Below, piece by piece: positions 23,156 to 31,246 of a stretch of DNA of 40,543 bases; the stretch's first letter is position 1, and each line of letters opens with the position of its first letter. This stretch comes from Deltaproteobacteria bacterium (GTDB lineage Bacteria > Desulfobacterota > GWC2-55-46). Where the stretch lies: positions 1-40,543 of the forward strand of contig JACPGB010000015.1 of assembly GCA_016182655.1 (NCBI GenBank), read 5' to 3'. Under the pieces are notes generated by a model, which saw nothing but the letters and a program-made list of their open reading frames with translations, had not been told where the DNA came from and did no database searches. A program made the translations under genes and the position numbers.

Positions 23156-24213
23156 AGCTCGTCGTCTTCGGACTTTCCGTAAGCTCCTCCTGGGGCAACG
23201 GGCACGCGACCATCTGGCGGGGGCTCATTAAGGCGCTCCACCGGAGGGGGCATAGGACAATATTCTACGAGAGGGACGTCCCGTACTACGCGAGCCACAG
23301 GGACCTTACGCACGGCGAGTCCTTCGACTTGCGCCTCTACGGGAGATGGGAAGAGGTCAGGGGCGCGGCGTTTGATGAGCTTGAGGACGCCGATGCCGCG
23401 ATAATAACGTCGTACTGTACGGACGCGATAGAAGCCTTTGCGCTCGCGCGTTCATCGGATGCCTTAAGCGTGTTCTATGACCTCGATGCGCCGGTGACGA
23501 TCGCCGCTCTCCGCGACGGGAAAAGGCCGTTCTACATCGGAGCGGACGGGCTCAAAGGTTACGACGCGGTATTGAGCTACACCGGTGGCGCGTCGCTTGT
23601 TGCCTTGAGGGATGAGCTTGGGGCGAGGAGTGTCTATCCGCTCTACGGCTCTGTCGACCCCGGCCTCCACAGAAAAGCGCCTGAGATAGACGAGTTCAGG
23701 GCCGACCTCTCCTATCTCGGGACATACGCCGAAGACAGGCAGAAGGCGCTCTCCGAGCTCTTCATAAAGCCTGCTAAAAGGCTCAGGGAAAAGAGGTTCC
23801 TTATAGGCGGCTCCCTTTACCCCGAGGGGTTTCCATGGGCGGATAATATTTTTTTCGTGAGGCATGTGCCTCCCCCGGCGCACCCGGCGTTCTATTCGTC
23901 ATCCGCTTCCACGCTAAACGTGACGAGGGGGGCGATGGCCGCCATGGGCTGGTGCCCTTCGGGGAGGCTCTTTGAAGCCGCCGCGTGCGGAACGCACATC
24001 ATCTCGGACACCTGGCCGGGGCTTGACGAGTTTTTTATTCCCGGAGAGGAGATAACCATCGCGGGCTCGGCGGACGACGTCGTCGAGGCGCTCGGGATGG
24101 ATGAGGCGAAGAGGCGAAAGATAGCGGAGGCGGGTAGGGAGCGCGCGCTAAAAGACCACACAGCGGAGAAGCGCGCCATCGAGCTTGAAGGCATACTCGG
24201 CGCGTATATTTAA
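23152..24213 (+). CDS. CgeB-like glycosyltransferase 4
   Basis: A 353-residue member that starts directly with MKLVVFGLSVSSSWGNGHAT and continues FYERDVPYYASHRDLTHG, VFYDLDAPVTIAAL, ADLSYLGTYAEDRQ, GRLFEAAACGTHIISDTWPG and FFIPGEEITIAGSADDV. It overlaps copy 3 by 4 nt (ATGA). The similarity to copy 3 runs over the full length, which marks it as a tandem duplicate that has diverged, perhaps to recognise a different acceptor. It is followed after 14 nt by the nucleotidyltransferase, preceded by an AGAGGAAA ribosome site. Confidence 0.86.
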   Translation: MKLVVFGLSVSSSWGNGHATIWRGLIKALHRRGHRTIFYERDVPYYASHRDLTHGESFDLRLYGRWEEVRGAAFDELEDADAAIITSYCTDAIEAFALARSSDALSVFYDLDAPVTIAALRDGKRPFYIGADGLKGYDAVLSYTGGASLVALRDELGARSVYPLYGSVDPGLHRKAPEIDEFRADLSYLGTYAEDRQKALSELFIKPAKRLREKRFLIGGSLYPEGFPWADNIFFVRHVPPPAHPAFYSSSASTLNVTRGAMAAMGWCPSGRLFEAAACGTHIISDTWPGLDEFFIPGEEITIAGSADDVVEALGMDEAKRRKIAEAGRERALKDHTAEKRAIELEGILGAYI

Positions 24214-24227
24214 AAGAGGAAAAGACC

Positions 24228-24956
24228 ATGTGGGGGATCATCCCGGCCGCAGGGGCGGGTTCGAGGATACAGCCGCTCGCGTTCTCCAAGGAGCTCCTTC
24301 CGGTGGGGTCCAGGGTCGAGGACGGCGTCGAGAGGCCGAGGGCCGTGAGCGAATACCTCGTCGAGCGGATGATAGAGGCCGGGGCGACGAAGATATGCTT
24401 CGTCATATCCCCGGGCAAATCCGACATCATGGAATACTACGGCGGCTCGATAGGAGGAGTCCATCTCTCCTATGTCGTTCAACCACGGCCTGCCGGGCTC
24501 TGTGATTCGATATTCAGGGCGCTCCCGCTCATACCGCCGGACGAGTTCGCGTTGGCGGGTCTTCCGGATACGGTCTGGTTCCCGAGACAGGGGTTCTCTC
24601 TTCTCGGCGACGATAGACTCTCGTTTCTTTTATTCCCGGTCGAGCGTCCGGAGCGTTTCGACGCGGTGAGCCTTGATGCGAGCGGCGCGGTATTGCGGGT
24701 AGAGGTAAAGGCAGAGAGGCCGTCGACCAACTGGGTCTGGGGGGCGTTCAAACTGAAGGGCGAAACGCTTTCGTCCCTCCATGCGCTCTGGACAGAGCGC
24801 GGCATGATTGACGAATACCTGGGCACGCTCGTAAACGAATATATAAAAAGGGGAGGCTCCGCAACGGGGGTCAGAAAGGGCGAGTCCTATGTGGACGTCG
24901 GCACGCTCAACGGCTACAGGGAGGCCGTAAGGCTCCTTGAGACGGGAACGGGTTAG
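24228..24956 (+). CDS. Sugar-phosphate nucleotidyltransferase
   Basis: A 242-residue NTP-transferase. The nucleotide-binding loop is PAAGAGSRIQPLAFSKELLP with R13 and K21 in the expected places. YVVQPRPAGLCDSIF and FALAGLPDTVWF supply the sugar-binding and metal-binding region, and YVDVGTLNGYREAVRLL closes the fold as in RmlA/RfbA-like enzymes. It is shorter than RmlA (about 290) and lacks left-handed helix repeats. It likely activates the sugar phosphate that the epimerase and the transferases use. The stop and the next start are adjacent (TAGATG). Confidence 0.87.
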   Translation: MWGIIPAAGAGSRIQPLAFSKELLPVGSRVEDGVERPRAVSEYLVERMIEAGATKICFVISPGKSDIMEYYGGSIGGVHLSYVVQPRPAGLCDSIFRALPLIPPDEFALAGLPDTVWFPRQGFSLLGDDRLSFLLFPVERPERFDAVSLDASGAVLRVEVKAERPSTNWVWGAFKLKGETLSSLHALWTERGMIDEYLGTLVNEYIKRGGSATGVRKGESYVDVGTLNGYREAVRLLETGTG

Positions 24957-25694
24957 ATGACCGGGAGCGCGTCTCATAAGGAGCGCGAGGTAATCGAGCG
25001 GCGCGTACGCGAGCTCGGGCCGTGGTTCCAGAACATGGACTTAAGCGGTGTTGCGACCGCGCCGGGACACTTTCTCGGGGACTACCCCCGGAACAAGTGG
25101 AGGAAGTTCGAGCACGCCATTCCGAAGGACTTGACCGGCAAGACCGTGCTCGATATCGGATGCAACGCGGGCTTTTACTCGATCGAGATGAAGAGGCGCG
25201 GGGCCGAGCGCGTCCTCGGCATAGACTTCGACGACGATTACCTCAGTCAGGCGCGGTTCGCGGCAGAGGTGCTCGGGCTTGAAATAGAATACAGGAAACT
25301 TTCCGTCTACGATGTCGGAGAGCTCAGGGAAAGGTTCGACATAGTGATATTCATGGGCGTCCTCTATCACCTCCGGCACCCGCTTCTCGCGCTCGACCTC
25401 ATAAGGGAGCACGCGGCAGGAGAGACGCTCGTCTTCCAGACGATGCTCCGGGGGTCGCTCGCCAGGTACGATACGGAAGAGGACTACCCATTTGAGGAGA
25501 GGGGGATATTCGGCGATCCCGATTTTCCCGCCATGTACTTTATCGAGAAGAGTTATTCGGACGACCCCACGAACTGGTGGCTCCCGAACCGCTCGTGCGC
25601 CGAATCCATGCTCAGGAGCGCCGGGTTCGAGATAGTAGCGAGGCCGGAGGAAGAGGTCTATATCTGCGCTTTACGGGAGGGGACGGGATGGTAG
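24957..25694 (+). CDS. SAM-dependent methyltransferase (CmoB-like, glycan cassette family)
   Basis: A 245-residue class I methyltransferase. The N-terminal lead-in WFQNMDLSGV and LGDYPRNKWRKF resembles CmoB-type enzymes. The SAM-binding motif I is VLDIGCNAGFYS (about residues 64-75), followed by GIDFDDDYL, FDIVIFMGVLYHLRHPLLAL and a C-terminal substrate region NWWLPNRSCAESMLRSAGFE. By memory this matches the computed family TIGR04290, defined from similar gene neighbourhoods; an HMM search would settle that. The predicted role is O-methylation of the glycan or its sugar nucleotide. It overlaps the glycosidase-like gene by 7 nt. Confidence 0.86.
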   Translation: MTGSASHKEREVIERRVRELGPWFQNMDLSGVATAPGHFLGDYPRNKWRKFEHAIPKDLTGKTVLDIGCNAGFYSIEMKRRGAERVLGIDFDDDYLSQARFAAEVLGLEIEYRKLSVYDVGELRERFDIVIFMGVLYHLRHPLLALDLIREHAAGETLVFQTMLRGSLARYDTEEDYPFEERGIFGDPDFPAMYFIEKSYSDDPTNWWLPNRSCAESMLRSAGFEIVARPEEEVYICALREGTGW

Positions 25695-26572
25695 AGGCCG
25701 TGATGCTCTGGAACGAGCCTAACAACCTTTCGCACTGGGACTTCCATATAGACGGCGACTGGTCGATATTCGCGGAGATGGTGAAGCTTGCGTCCTCCGC
25801 GATAAAGGCGAGGAGTCCGGGTCTTACGCGCGCGCTCGGCGGGATATCTCCCATAGACCCGGACTTCATAACGAACATGAAGGCAAAGGGCGTGCTGGAT
25901 TCCGTCGACATCGTCGCCGTACACGGCTTCCCGCTCGACTGGAACCACTGGTCGATACACGAGTGGCCGGGTAAGCTTGAGGAGATAAAGGCGGTGACGG
26001 GGCTTCCGATATGGGTATCCGAGGCCGGGGTCTCCACGTTCGGGGCCGAGGAGGTGCAGGAGTTCGGGCTACGGAAGACCGCCGAATATCTCTCGGGCAA
26101 AGCGGGCCGTATTCACTGGTACAGCTTGTACGACCTGCCGCGCGCGTGGCCCGCGACGACCCGGCACAGGGAGGCCGAGGGGTCGTCTTATTACAGGCAC
26201 TTCTACATGGGGCTTATCCGCGAGGACGGCACGCCGAAAAAGGCATTGAGCATTTTCCCGGAGTTCGCCCCGGAGCTCGGCATATGCCAATGGTTCCACT
26301 TCGAGGACCCGAGGATGGAAGACGCCGTAAGATGGATGAAGAGGCTCGGCGTCAGGCGCATTAGGACGGGCTTAAGCTGGGCCGACAGCCTTCGCCCAGG
26401 AGCGTTGGCGTGGTTCGACGCTCAGATGAAGGCGCTCGAGCCGTTCGAGGTGACCGTCACGTTCTGCTTTACACCGGAAGAAAAGGGGATACGCCCCGAC
26501 CATACGAGCCCGCCCGTGAACATAAGCGAGTTCGCCGAATTCTGCGACAGGATGGTGAAAAGATATGCTTAA
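25688..26572 (+). CDS. Glycosidase-like (clan GH-A) protein, apparently circularly permuted
   Basis: A 294-residue cytoplasmic protein with both catalytic Glu motifs of retaining clan GH-A enzymes: E10 in LWNEPNN (acid/base, end of beta-4) and E112 in IWVSEAGVSTFG (nucleophile, end of beta-7), 102 residues apart. HGFPLDWNHW and HWYSLYDLPRAW lie in between and after. Normally about 150 residues (strands 1-3) precede the NEP motif. Here the protein begins two or three residues before beta-4, and a beta-1 to beta-3-like segment (GICQWFHFEDP, RRIRTGLSWAD, VTVTFCFTPEEKG, ending CDRMVKRYA) is at the C-terminus. Joining the end to the start would restore the usual order. A start at 25577 would overlap the methyltransferase and is rejected. 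The substrate is unknown; transglycosylation is possible. Confidence 0.8.
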   Translation: MVEAVMLWNEPNNLSHWDFHIDGDWSIFAEMVKLASSAIKARSPGLTRALGGISPIDPDFITNMKAKGVLDSVDIVAVHGFPLDWNHWSIHEWPGKLEEIKAVTGLPIWVSEAGVSTFGAEEVQEFGLRKTAEYLSGKAGRIHWYSLYDLPRAWPATTRHREAEGSSYYRHFYMGLIREDGTPKKALSIFPEFAPELGICQWFHFEDPRMEDAVRWMKRLGVRRIRTGLSWADSLRPGALAWFDAQMKALEPFEVTVTFCFTPEEKGIRPDHTSPPVNISEFAEFCDRMVKRYA

Positions 26573-27419
26573 GGACATCAAGGAGAGATGGATAGAGGAG
26601 AGCTACACGTTCAGGCTCCTTGAGCACCTGAGGGAAGGCCTGCACGGGTCCCCGAGGATGCTCATCGTCGCGGCGCACCCTGACGACGAGGTCGCCTCGG
26701 CCGGGACGGTCATAAGGTACGCAGAGGACCTCTACATAATACACACGACCGACGGCGCTCCGAAGGACCCGAAGTACGCGAAGGCCGCCTCGTTCCGGAC
26801 AAGGGGCGCGTACGCCAGAGCCCGGAGGCAAGAGCTCCTCGCCGCGCTCCGGCTCGCGCGCATCCCTTCGGCGCGGTCCATGGAGGCCGGGTTCGTCGAC
26901 CAGGAGGCCTCCTTCAACCTCTTTGCGCTTACGCTGAGGCTCAAGGAGATGATCTCTGCCGTCTCGCCGGAAGTCGTCTTTACCCTGCCGTACGAGGGCG
27001 GGCACCCCGACCACGACTCCACGGCCTTTGCGGTCCACGCGGCCTTGAGGCTCATCGAGAGGGAGACGAACGACGCCCCTTTCCTCGTCGAGTACGCGTC
27101 GTACCACGCGAACGGGACGATGTTCTCGGCGATGGAGTTTTTGCCGGCAAAGACCGAGACCGTGACGGTCGTCCTTACCGAGGAAGAGAGGGCCGCAAAG
27201 GAGTCTATGCTCAACTGCTTCGGCACTCAAAGCAACGTGCTCAAGGCCTTTCCGAAGGCCTCGGAAAGGTTCAGGATGGCGCCCCTTTATGATTTTACGA
27301 CGCCGCCGCACAAGGGGAGGCTCTATTACGAGAACTTCGACTGGGGCATGACAGGCGTCCTCTGGAGGGCGAAGGCAAAGGAGGCGCTTGCGCGGCTCGA
27401 TATACCCGGCCTGATATGA
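26565..27419 (+). CDS. PIG-L family N-acetylglucosaminyl deacetylase
   Basis: A 284-residue zinc-dependent deacetylase. The AHPDDE motif is at residues 37-42 and the second metal motif GGHPDHD near 145-151, with THTTDGAP-like HTTDGAP between. These are the zinc ligands of PIG-L/MshB/BshB enzymes, which deacetylate N-acetylglucosamine units. The N-terminus carries about 25 extra residues before the first strand. It overlaps the glycosidase-like gene by 8 nt and the GT4 gene by 4 nt. It would remove an acetyl group from an amino sugar in the glycan made by the cassette; free-thiol (MSH/BSH) pathways use similar enzymes but their partners are missing here. Confidence 0.89.
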   Translation: MLKDIKERWIEESYTFRLLEHLREGLHGSPRMLIVAAHPDDEVASAGTVIRYAEDLYIIHTTDGAPKDPKYAKAASFRTRGAYARARRQELLAALRLARIPSARSMEAGFVDQEASFNLFALTLRLKEMISAVSPEVVFTLPYEGGHPDHDSTAFAVHAALRLIERETNDAPFLVEYASYHANGTMFSAMEFLPAKTETVTVVLTEEERAAKESMLNCFGTQSNVLKAFPKASERFRMAPLYDFTTPPHKGRLYYENFDWGMTGVLWRAKAKEALARLDIPGLI

Positions 27420-28459
27420 GCCTCTCGATATTGAGCGTCGCCTACCCGTTCGCGCCAATCAGGGAAGACACGGCCGGAGGGGCTGAGCAGGTGGTCTTGA
27501 CCCTCGACAGGCTTTTTACCAGGGCGGGACACTCATCCACGGTAATAGCGCAGACCGGCTCCGTTATAAAAGGCGCGCTCATAGGGATACCGTCCATTTG
27601 CGGGCCCATAGACGATACGGCTAAAAAAAAGACTCATGAGGCGTTGAGGGAGGCGATAGAAAAAACTCTCGCCCGGCAAAGGTTCGATATCGTTCACATG
27701 CACGGGATAGACTTCGCCTCGTATATGCCTTTCGCGGACGTGCCGGTCCTCGCGACCCTTCACCTGCCTCTTGGCTGGTACGAGGAGGGGGCGCTAAGGC
27801 CCATAAGGCCCGAGACACATCTCAATTGCGTATCGGTATCCCAACTCAAGGGGGCGGACGTGTGCTTCCCGGTGGTCCGGAACGGGGTCGATACCGGGAG
27901 TTTCAGGATGGCGAAGACAAAGGGGCGATACGCGCTCTCCCTCGGCAGGGTCTGCCCTGAAAAGGGGTTCCATATCGCGATGGACGCGGCAAGGAGAGCG
28001 GGCGTCCACTACGCGCTCGCCGGTTCGGTCTTCAGGTACGAGGCGCACGAGCGGTATTTCATGGACGAGATAGTACCGAGGCTCGGCCGCGACTGCGTCT
28101 TTCTCGGCCCCGTCGGCCCTGAGAGGAAGAGGCGGCTCTTGAGCAATGCGAGGTGCGTGATAGTCCCGAGCCTTGCGCCTGAGACGAGCTCGCTTGCGGC
28201 GATGGAGTCGCTCGCCTCCGGGACTCCGGTCGTCGCCATGAGGACCGGCGCGCTCCCGGAGATGATCGAGGACGGGAAGACCGGCTTTCTCGTCGACTCC
28301 CTTCCGGAGATGGCGGAGGCGATAAAAGAGGCGGGTCGCCTCTCCTCCGGGGCCTGCGTCAGGGCGGCGAGAGAGAGGTTTGACGCCTCGACGATGGCAG
28401 AGGGTTACATCGGTCTGTACAGGGAGATATTGGAGGACGCTCATGGGAAGGCGAAGTGA
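27416..28459 (+). CDS. GT4 glycosyltransferase 2
   Basis: A 347-residue GT-B enzyme. The acceptor domain opens SILSVAYPFAPIREDTAGGAE with the standard GGAE loop. FDIVHMHGIDFASYMPF and VRNGVDTGSF precede the donor domain with LSLGRVCPEKGFHIAMDAAR, APETSSLAAMESLASGTPVV (EX7E) and GKTGFLVDSLPEM. No membrane spans. The ATG overlaps the PIG-L stop (ATGA) and the stop overlaps the GTG of the acyltransferase. It follows the pattern of transferases that act on a freshly deacetylated amino sugar (MshA/BshA-like), though the order of action cannot be deduced. Confidence 0.89.
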   Translation: MSLSILSVAYPFAPIREDTAGGAEQVVLTLDRLFTRAGHSSTVIAQTGSVIKGALIGIPSICGPIDDTAKKKTHEALREAIEKTLARQRFDIVHMHGIDFASYMPFADVPVLATLHLPLGWYEEGALRPIRPETHLNCVSVSQLKGADVCFPVVRNGVDTGSFRMAKTKGRYALSLGRVCPEKGFHIAMDAARRAGVHYALAGSVFRYEAHERYFMDEIVPRLGRDCVFLGPVGPERKRRLLSNARCVIVPSLAPETSSLAAMESLASGTPVVAMRTGALPEMIEDGKTGFLVDSLPEMAEAIKEAGRLSSGACVRAARERFDASTMAEGYIGLYREILEDAHGKAK

Positions 28460-29442
28460 TCATCACGGAAGTCGACTCGCTTGACGGCCTGCTCTCCGTA
28501 ATCGACGAGTGGCGCGGCCTCTGGCTCGAGTGTGCCTCAGCACCGCCCTTTCTTTCGCCCGAGTGGCTCGTCCCGTGGTGGAAGAGTTTCGGCGGAGGCA
28601 GGCTTTGCGTGCTCGCGGCGAGAGACGGCGCGAGGCTCGTCGGGCTTGCCCCGTTGTTCGTATACAAAACAAAAGACAACGAACGCTCTCTGGCCTTTAT
28701 CGGCACAGGCATCTCCGATTATCTCGGCGTGCTGTCGGCCCCGGGGTTTGAGACCGGGTTCGCAGGCGCGGTCCTCCGATGTATAACCGAAGAGTCCCAC
28801 TCCTGGGACACTTGCTGTCTCGAGGAGATAAGGGAGGGCTCGCCGCTCCTTGATATCCGGCCTCCCGCCGGATACGCCGCGAGTGTCTCTCTCCAGAGCA
28901 CCTGCCCGGTGCTCCGCCTCCCGGACTCGGCAGAGGCCTTTCAGAGGCTACTGTCCAATGACTTCAGGAGAAAGATAGCAAAGGGCAAGCGGGATATCGA
29001 AGGCGCGGGTAGGGTCGATGTAGAGGAGGCTGAAACGGAAGCAGTCCCTGGATTCATCTCGGGACTCTTCGCCCTGCTCTGCGAGAGGCGTGGCGCGGAC
29101 GGCGCGGAAATAGAGCGCCTGAAGGCATTCCATACTGAAGCGGCCAGGGGGCTCTCGATGCTCGGGTGCCTCTCTCTTAAGAGGCTTCTTTTCAACGGGG
29201 AGCCAGCCTCGGTCCTTTACACGTTCAAGAGGGGGGAGAGGCTCTACTGCTACATGACGGCATTCGACGAGAGGCTTTCAAGGTACAGCCCCGGCAGATA
29301 CCTCATGGCGCGCGCCGTCGAGGATGCCATAGGAGAGGGCCTCCGGGTCTTCGATCTCATGCGGGGCGCCGAGGCGTACAAGTACGCATGGTCCGCACAC
29401 GACACCTTCAACTACCGTCTGAATATCGTAAAACAAATCTAA
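28456..29442 (+). CDS. CelD/FemAB-type GNAT acyltransferase
   Basis: A 328-residue protein. PFLSPEWLVPWWKSFGGG at the N-terminus and LNDFRRKIAKGKRD-like SNDFRRKIAKGKRDIE with SRYSPGRYLMARAVEDAI and FDLMRGAEAYKYAWSAHD near the C-terminus match the CelD/BcsL (Acetyltransf_6) branch of the GNAT superfamily. Relatives acylate sugars or amino groups in exopolysaccharide clusters. It may re-acylate the amine exposed by the PIG-L enzyme, an inference from order. It starts at a GTG overlapping the previous stop by 4 nt and ends 11 nt before the next gene. Confidence 0.83.
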   Translation: MIITEVDSLDGLLSVIDEWRGLWLECASAPPFLSPEWLVPWWKSFGGGRLCVLAARDGARLVGLAPLFVYKTKDNERSLAFIGTGISDYLGVLSAPGFETGFAGAVLRCITEESHSWDTCCLEEIREGSPLLDIRPPAGYAASVSLQSTCPVLRLPDSAEAFQRLLSNDFRRKIAKGKRDIEGAGRVDVEEAETEAVPGFISGLFALLCERRGADGAEIERLKAFHTEAARGLSMLGCLSLKRLLFNGEPASVLYTFKRGERLYCYMTAFDERLSRYSPGRYLMARAVEDAIGEGLRVFDLMRGAEAYKYAWSAHDTFNYRLNIVKQI

Positions 29443-29453
29443 AAGGAACAGCA

Positions 29454-31214
29454 ATGATAGTCTACAGAAAGGTGGAAGAGAGGAAAAAGACCCTCTGCCA
29501 CATCGATTGCCTGAAGTCCATGCTCATCGAGGCGGCAAACGCATTCTCCGGAGATACGCTCCGCGAATCCGCGCTCGGCCTGCTCATGGAGTGGGGCGTG
29601 TTCGAGTCCGCCCTCGTCGACGCGATATCGACCGATGAGGACGACGACAACGACGCTACAGCGCTCCTCCGGGACGCCGCCATGTTGACGGGGCGCATAT
29701 TCCATGCGTCGGTATCCGCGATGGAGCACCGGGGGCTTTGCAACGAGCTCATGGAAATAGTAGACCGCCTCAGGGGCCTTAAGCTCCCGGAGGCGGTGAC
29801 GCTCCGTGAGCCCGAGGGGTACGCGCATTACGGGCTCTACCCCGAGCTCTACATGGAGGCGGCCGGGAGGCTCTCGGAAGAGTTGAAGCCCTCCGAGGCG
29901 GTCTGCGTGGGGTTGCGCTCGATCGGTACGAGCCTTTCGGCCGCGGCTTCGGCCGCGCTCGCCGCAAAAGGGTGTGCCGTCGAGTCGTTCACGTTAAGGC
30001 CGCGCGGACATCCATTCAAAAGATATATACAGGCGTCTCGCGCTGTCTCGCGGCGCGTCCAGTCGCTCAAAGGGAGGCCGTTCCTGATATTCGACGAGGG
30101 GCCGGGCCTAAGCGGCTCCTCTTTCGGGTCAGTTGTTAATTTCCTTTCAAGCCTCGGCATACCGGAAAAGGATATGGTCCTCTTCCCGAGCTGGGAGCCG
30201 GACGGGGAGGCGTTTTTTTCAGAAGAGTCGAAGGGGCCGTGGACGAGGCTCAGGAAATACACGGCGGACTTCGACGCCGTCTTTGTGAAGAGCGGGAGGT
30301 TGTCCAGCGGGCTTAATACAAGCGAACTCGTAAATATTTCCGGCGGAGGGTGGCGTCCGTACTTTTACAGGTCGGAGGAGGACTATCCGGCGGTCAACGC
30401 CCATCACGAAAAAAGGAAGTATGTGGCGATAGGCGGGAAGAACGACGCGCAAGGCAACGGGCGCGCGTGGAAGGGGCTCGTCCTCCGCTTCGCCGGGCTC
30501 GGCAGGTTCGGGCGCGCGAAGTACGAGCGCGCAGTCAGGCTCTCGGGTTCAGGCCTCACCCAGAGGGCCGCGTCCATACGGGACGGGTTCATGGCGACGG
30601 AGTTCGTCCACGGCAGGCCCGTTGCGGGTATGGAGCTCAATCAGTTATTGCTCGACGAGATGGCGCGCTACGTCGCGTTCATAGACAACAACATGGACGC
30701 TTACCCTTCCGTCTCGTTCGATGAGATGGAGGAGATGATAACACGGAACACTACGGTCGGCCTCGGCGGGAAGTGGACGGAGCGGCTCTCGGCGCTCTCC
30801 CGCTTCAGGCCGTCGTTCAACGAAAACGGCGCGCGCTCCATAGACGGCAGGATGCTCCCGAACGAGTGGCTGCTTACGCCGCGCGGGTACGTGAAGGCGG
30901 ACTCCTTCGACCACCACGCAGACCAGTTCTTCCCGCGTTGTCAGGACATAGCCTGGGACCTGTCCGGCGCGATAACGGAGTTTGATTTGAACCCCATGGA
31001 GGAGGATTATCTTCTGTCGCGCTTTCTCAGGCACTCGAGCGACAGGGGGGCATTAAAGCGCCTGCGGTTTTATAAGATCGCGTATCTCGCATACAGGCTC
31101 GGGTACTCGGCCTTCTCGGCCGAAGAGCTCAAGGGCACGAAGGACGGCGGGAAGTTCAAGGCGTTGAACGCAAGGTACGCCCTCAAACTCAAGCACGAGT
31201 TATTGGCCTTGTAA
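29454..31214 (+). CDS. Phosphoribosyltransferase-like plus kinase-like fusion, function unknown
   Basis: A 586-residue protein and the last gene of the cassette. I do not recognise a named family. The N-terminal 140 residues are helical. Residues about 150-245 look like a type I phosphoribosyltransferase: a strand and loop CVGLRSIGTSLS (151-162) and FLIFDEGPGLSGSSF (210-224), which fits the PRPP loop pattern of hydrophobics, two acidics, G and S/T. The last 200 residues have an aminoglycoside-kinase-like layout: DGRMLPNEW (464-472), YVKAD (479-483) and QDIAWDLSGAITEF (497-510), but the catalytic HGD motif is replaced by DGR. AAAAGGAACA precedes the ATG. A start at 29388 would overlap the acyltransferase. 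Placement suggests a role in glycan precursor chemistry. Confidence 0.72.
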   Translation: MIVYRKVEERKKTLCHIDCLKSMLIEAANAFSGDTLRESALGLLMEWGVFESALVDAISTDEDDDNDATALLRDAAMLTGRIFHASVSAMEHRGLCNELMEIVDRLRGLKLPEAVTLREPEGYAHYGLYPELYMEAAGRLSEELKPSEAVCVGLRSIGTSLSAAASAALAAKGCAVESFTLRPRGHPFKRYIQASRAVSRRVQSLKGRPFLIFDEGPGLSGSSFGSVVNFLSSLGIPEKDMVLFPSWEPDGEAFFSEESKGPWTRLRKYTADFDAVFVKSGRLSSGLNTSELVNISGGGWRPYFYRSEEDYPAVNAHHEKRKYVAIGGKNDAQGNGRAWKGLVLRFAGLGRFGRAKYERAVRLSGSGLTQRAASIRDGFMATEFVHGRPVAGMELNQLLLDEMARYVAFIDNNMDAYPSVSFDEMEEMITRNTTVGLGGKWTERLSALSRFRPSFNENGARSIDGRMLPNEWLLTPRGYVKADSFDHHADQFFPRCQDIAWDLSGAITEFDLNPMEEDYLLSRFLRHSSDRGALKRLRFYKIAYLAYRLGYSAFSAEELKGTKDGGKFKALNARYALKLKHELLAL

Positions 31215-31237
31215 CCACCCGGTCAAAACAGTATAAT
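31209..31237 (+). promoter_or_regulatory. Promoter for the PHP gene, overlapping the stop of the cassette
   Basis: TTGTAA (31209-31214) and TATAAT (31232-31237) are 17 nt apart. The -35 box contains the TAA stop codon of the last cassette gene. The predicted start near 31244 is about 3 nt before the ATG at 31247, so the mRNA would be almost leaderless. No Shine-Dalgarno sequence is present, which agrees with this. Confidence 0.6.
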
Positions 31238-31246
31238 CGTCGCCTC

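Noticed and set aside
25577-25687. N-terminal extension of the glycosidase-like protein
   Set aside because: It overlaps the end of the methyltransferase gene in another frame and adds no strand that would complete the barrel.
26565-28459. Mycothiol or bacillithiol pathway (PIG-L plus GT4)
   Set aside because: The deacetylase and transferase resemble MshB/BshB and MshA/BshA in class only; the Cys ligase (MshC/BshC) is missing and the surrounding genes are for glycan assembly.
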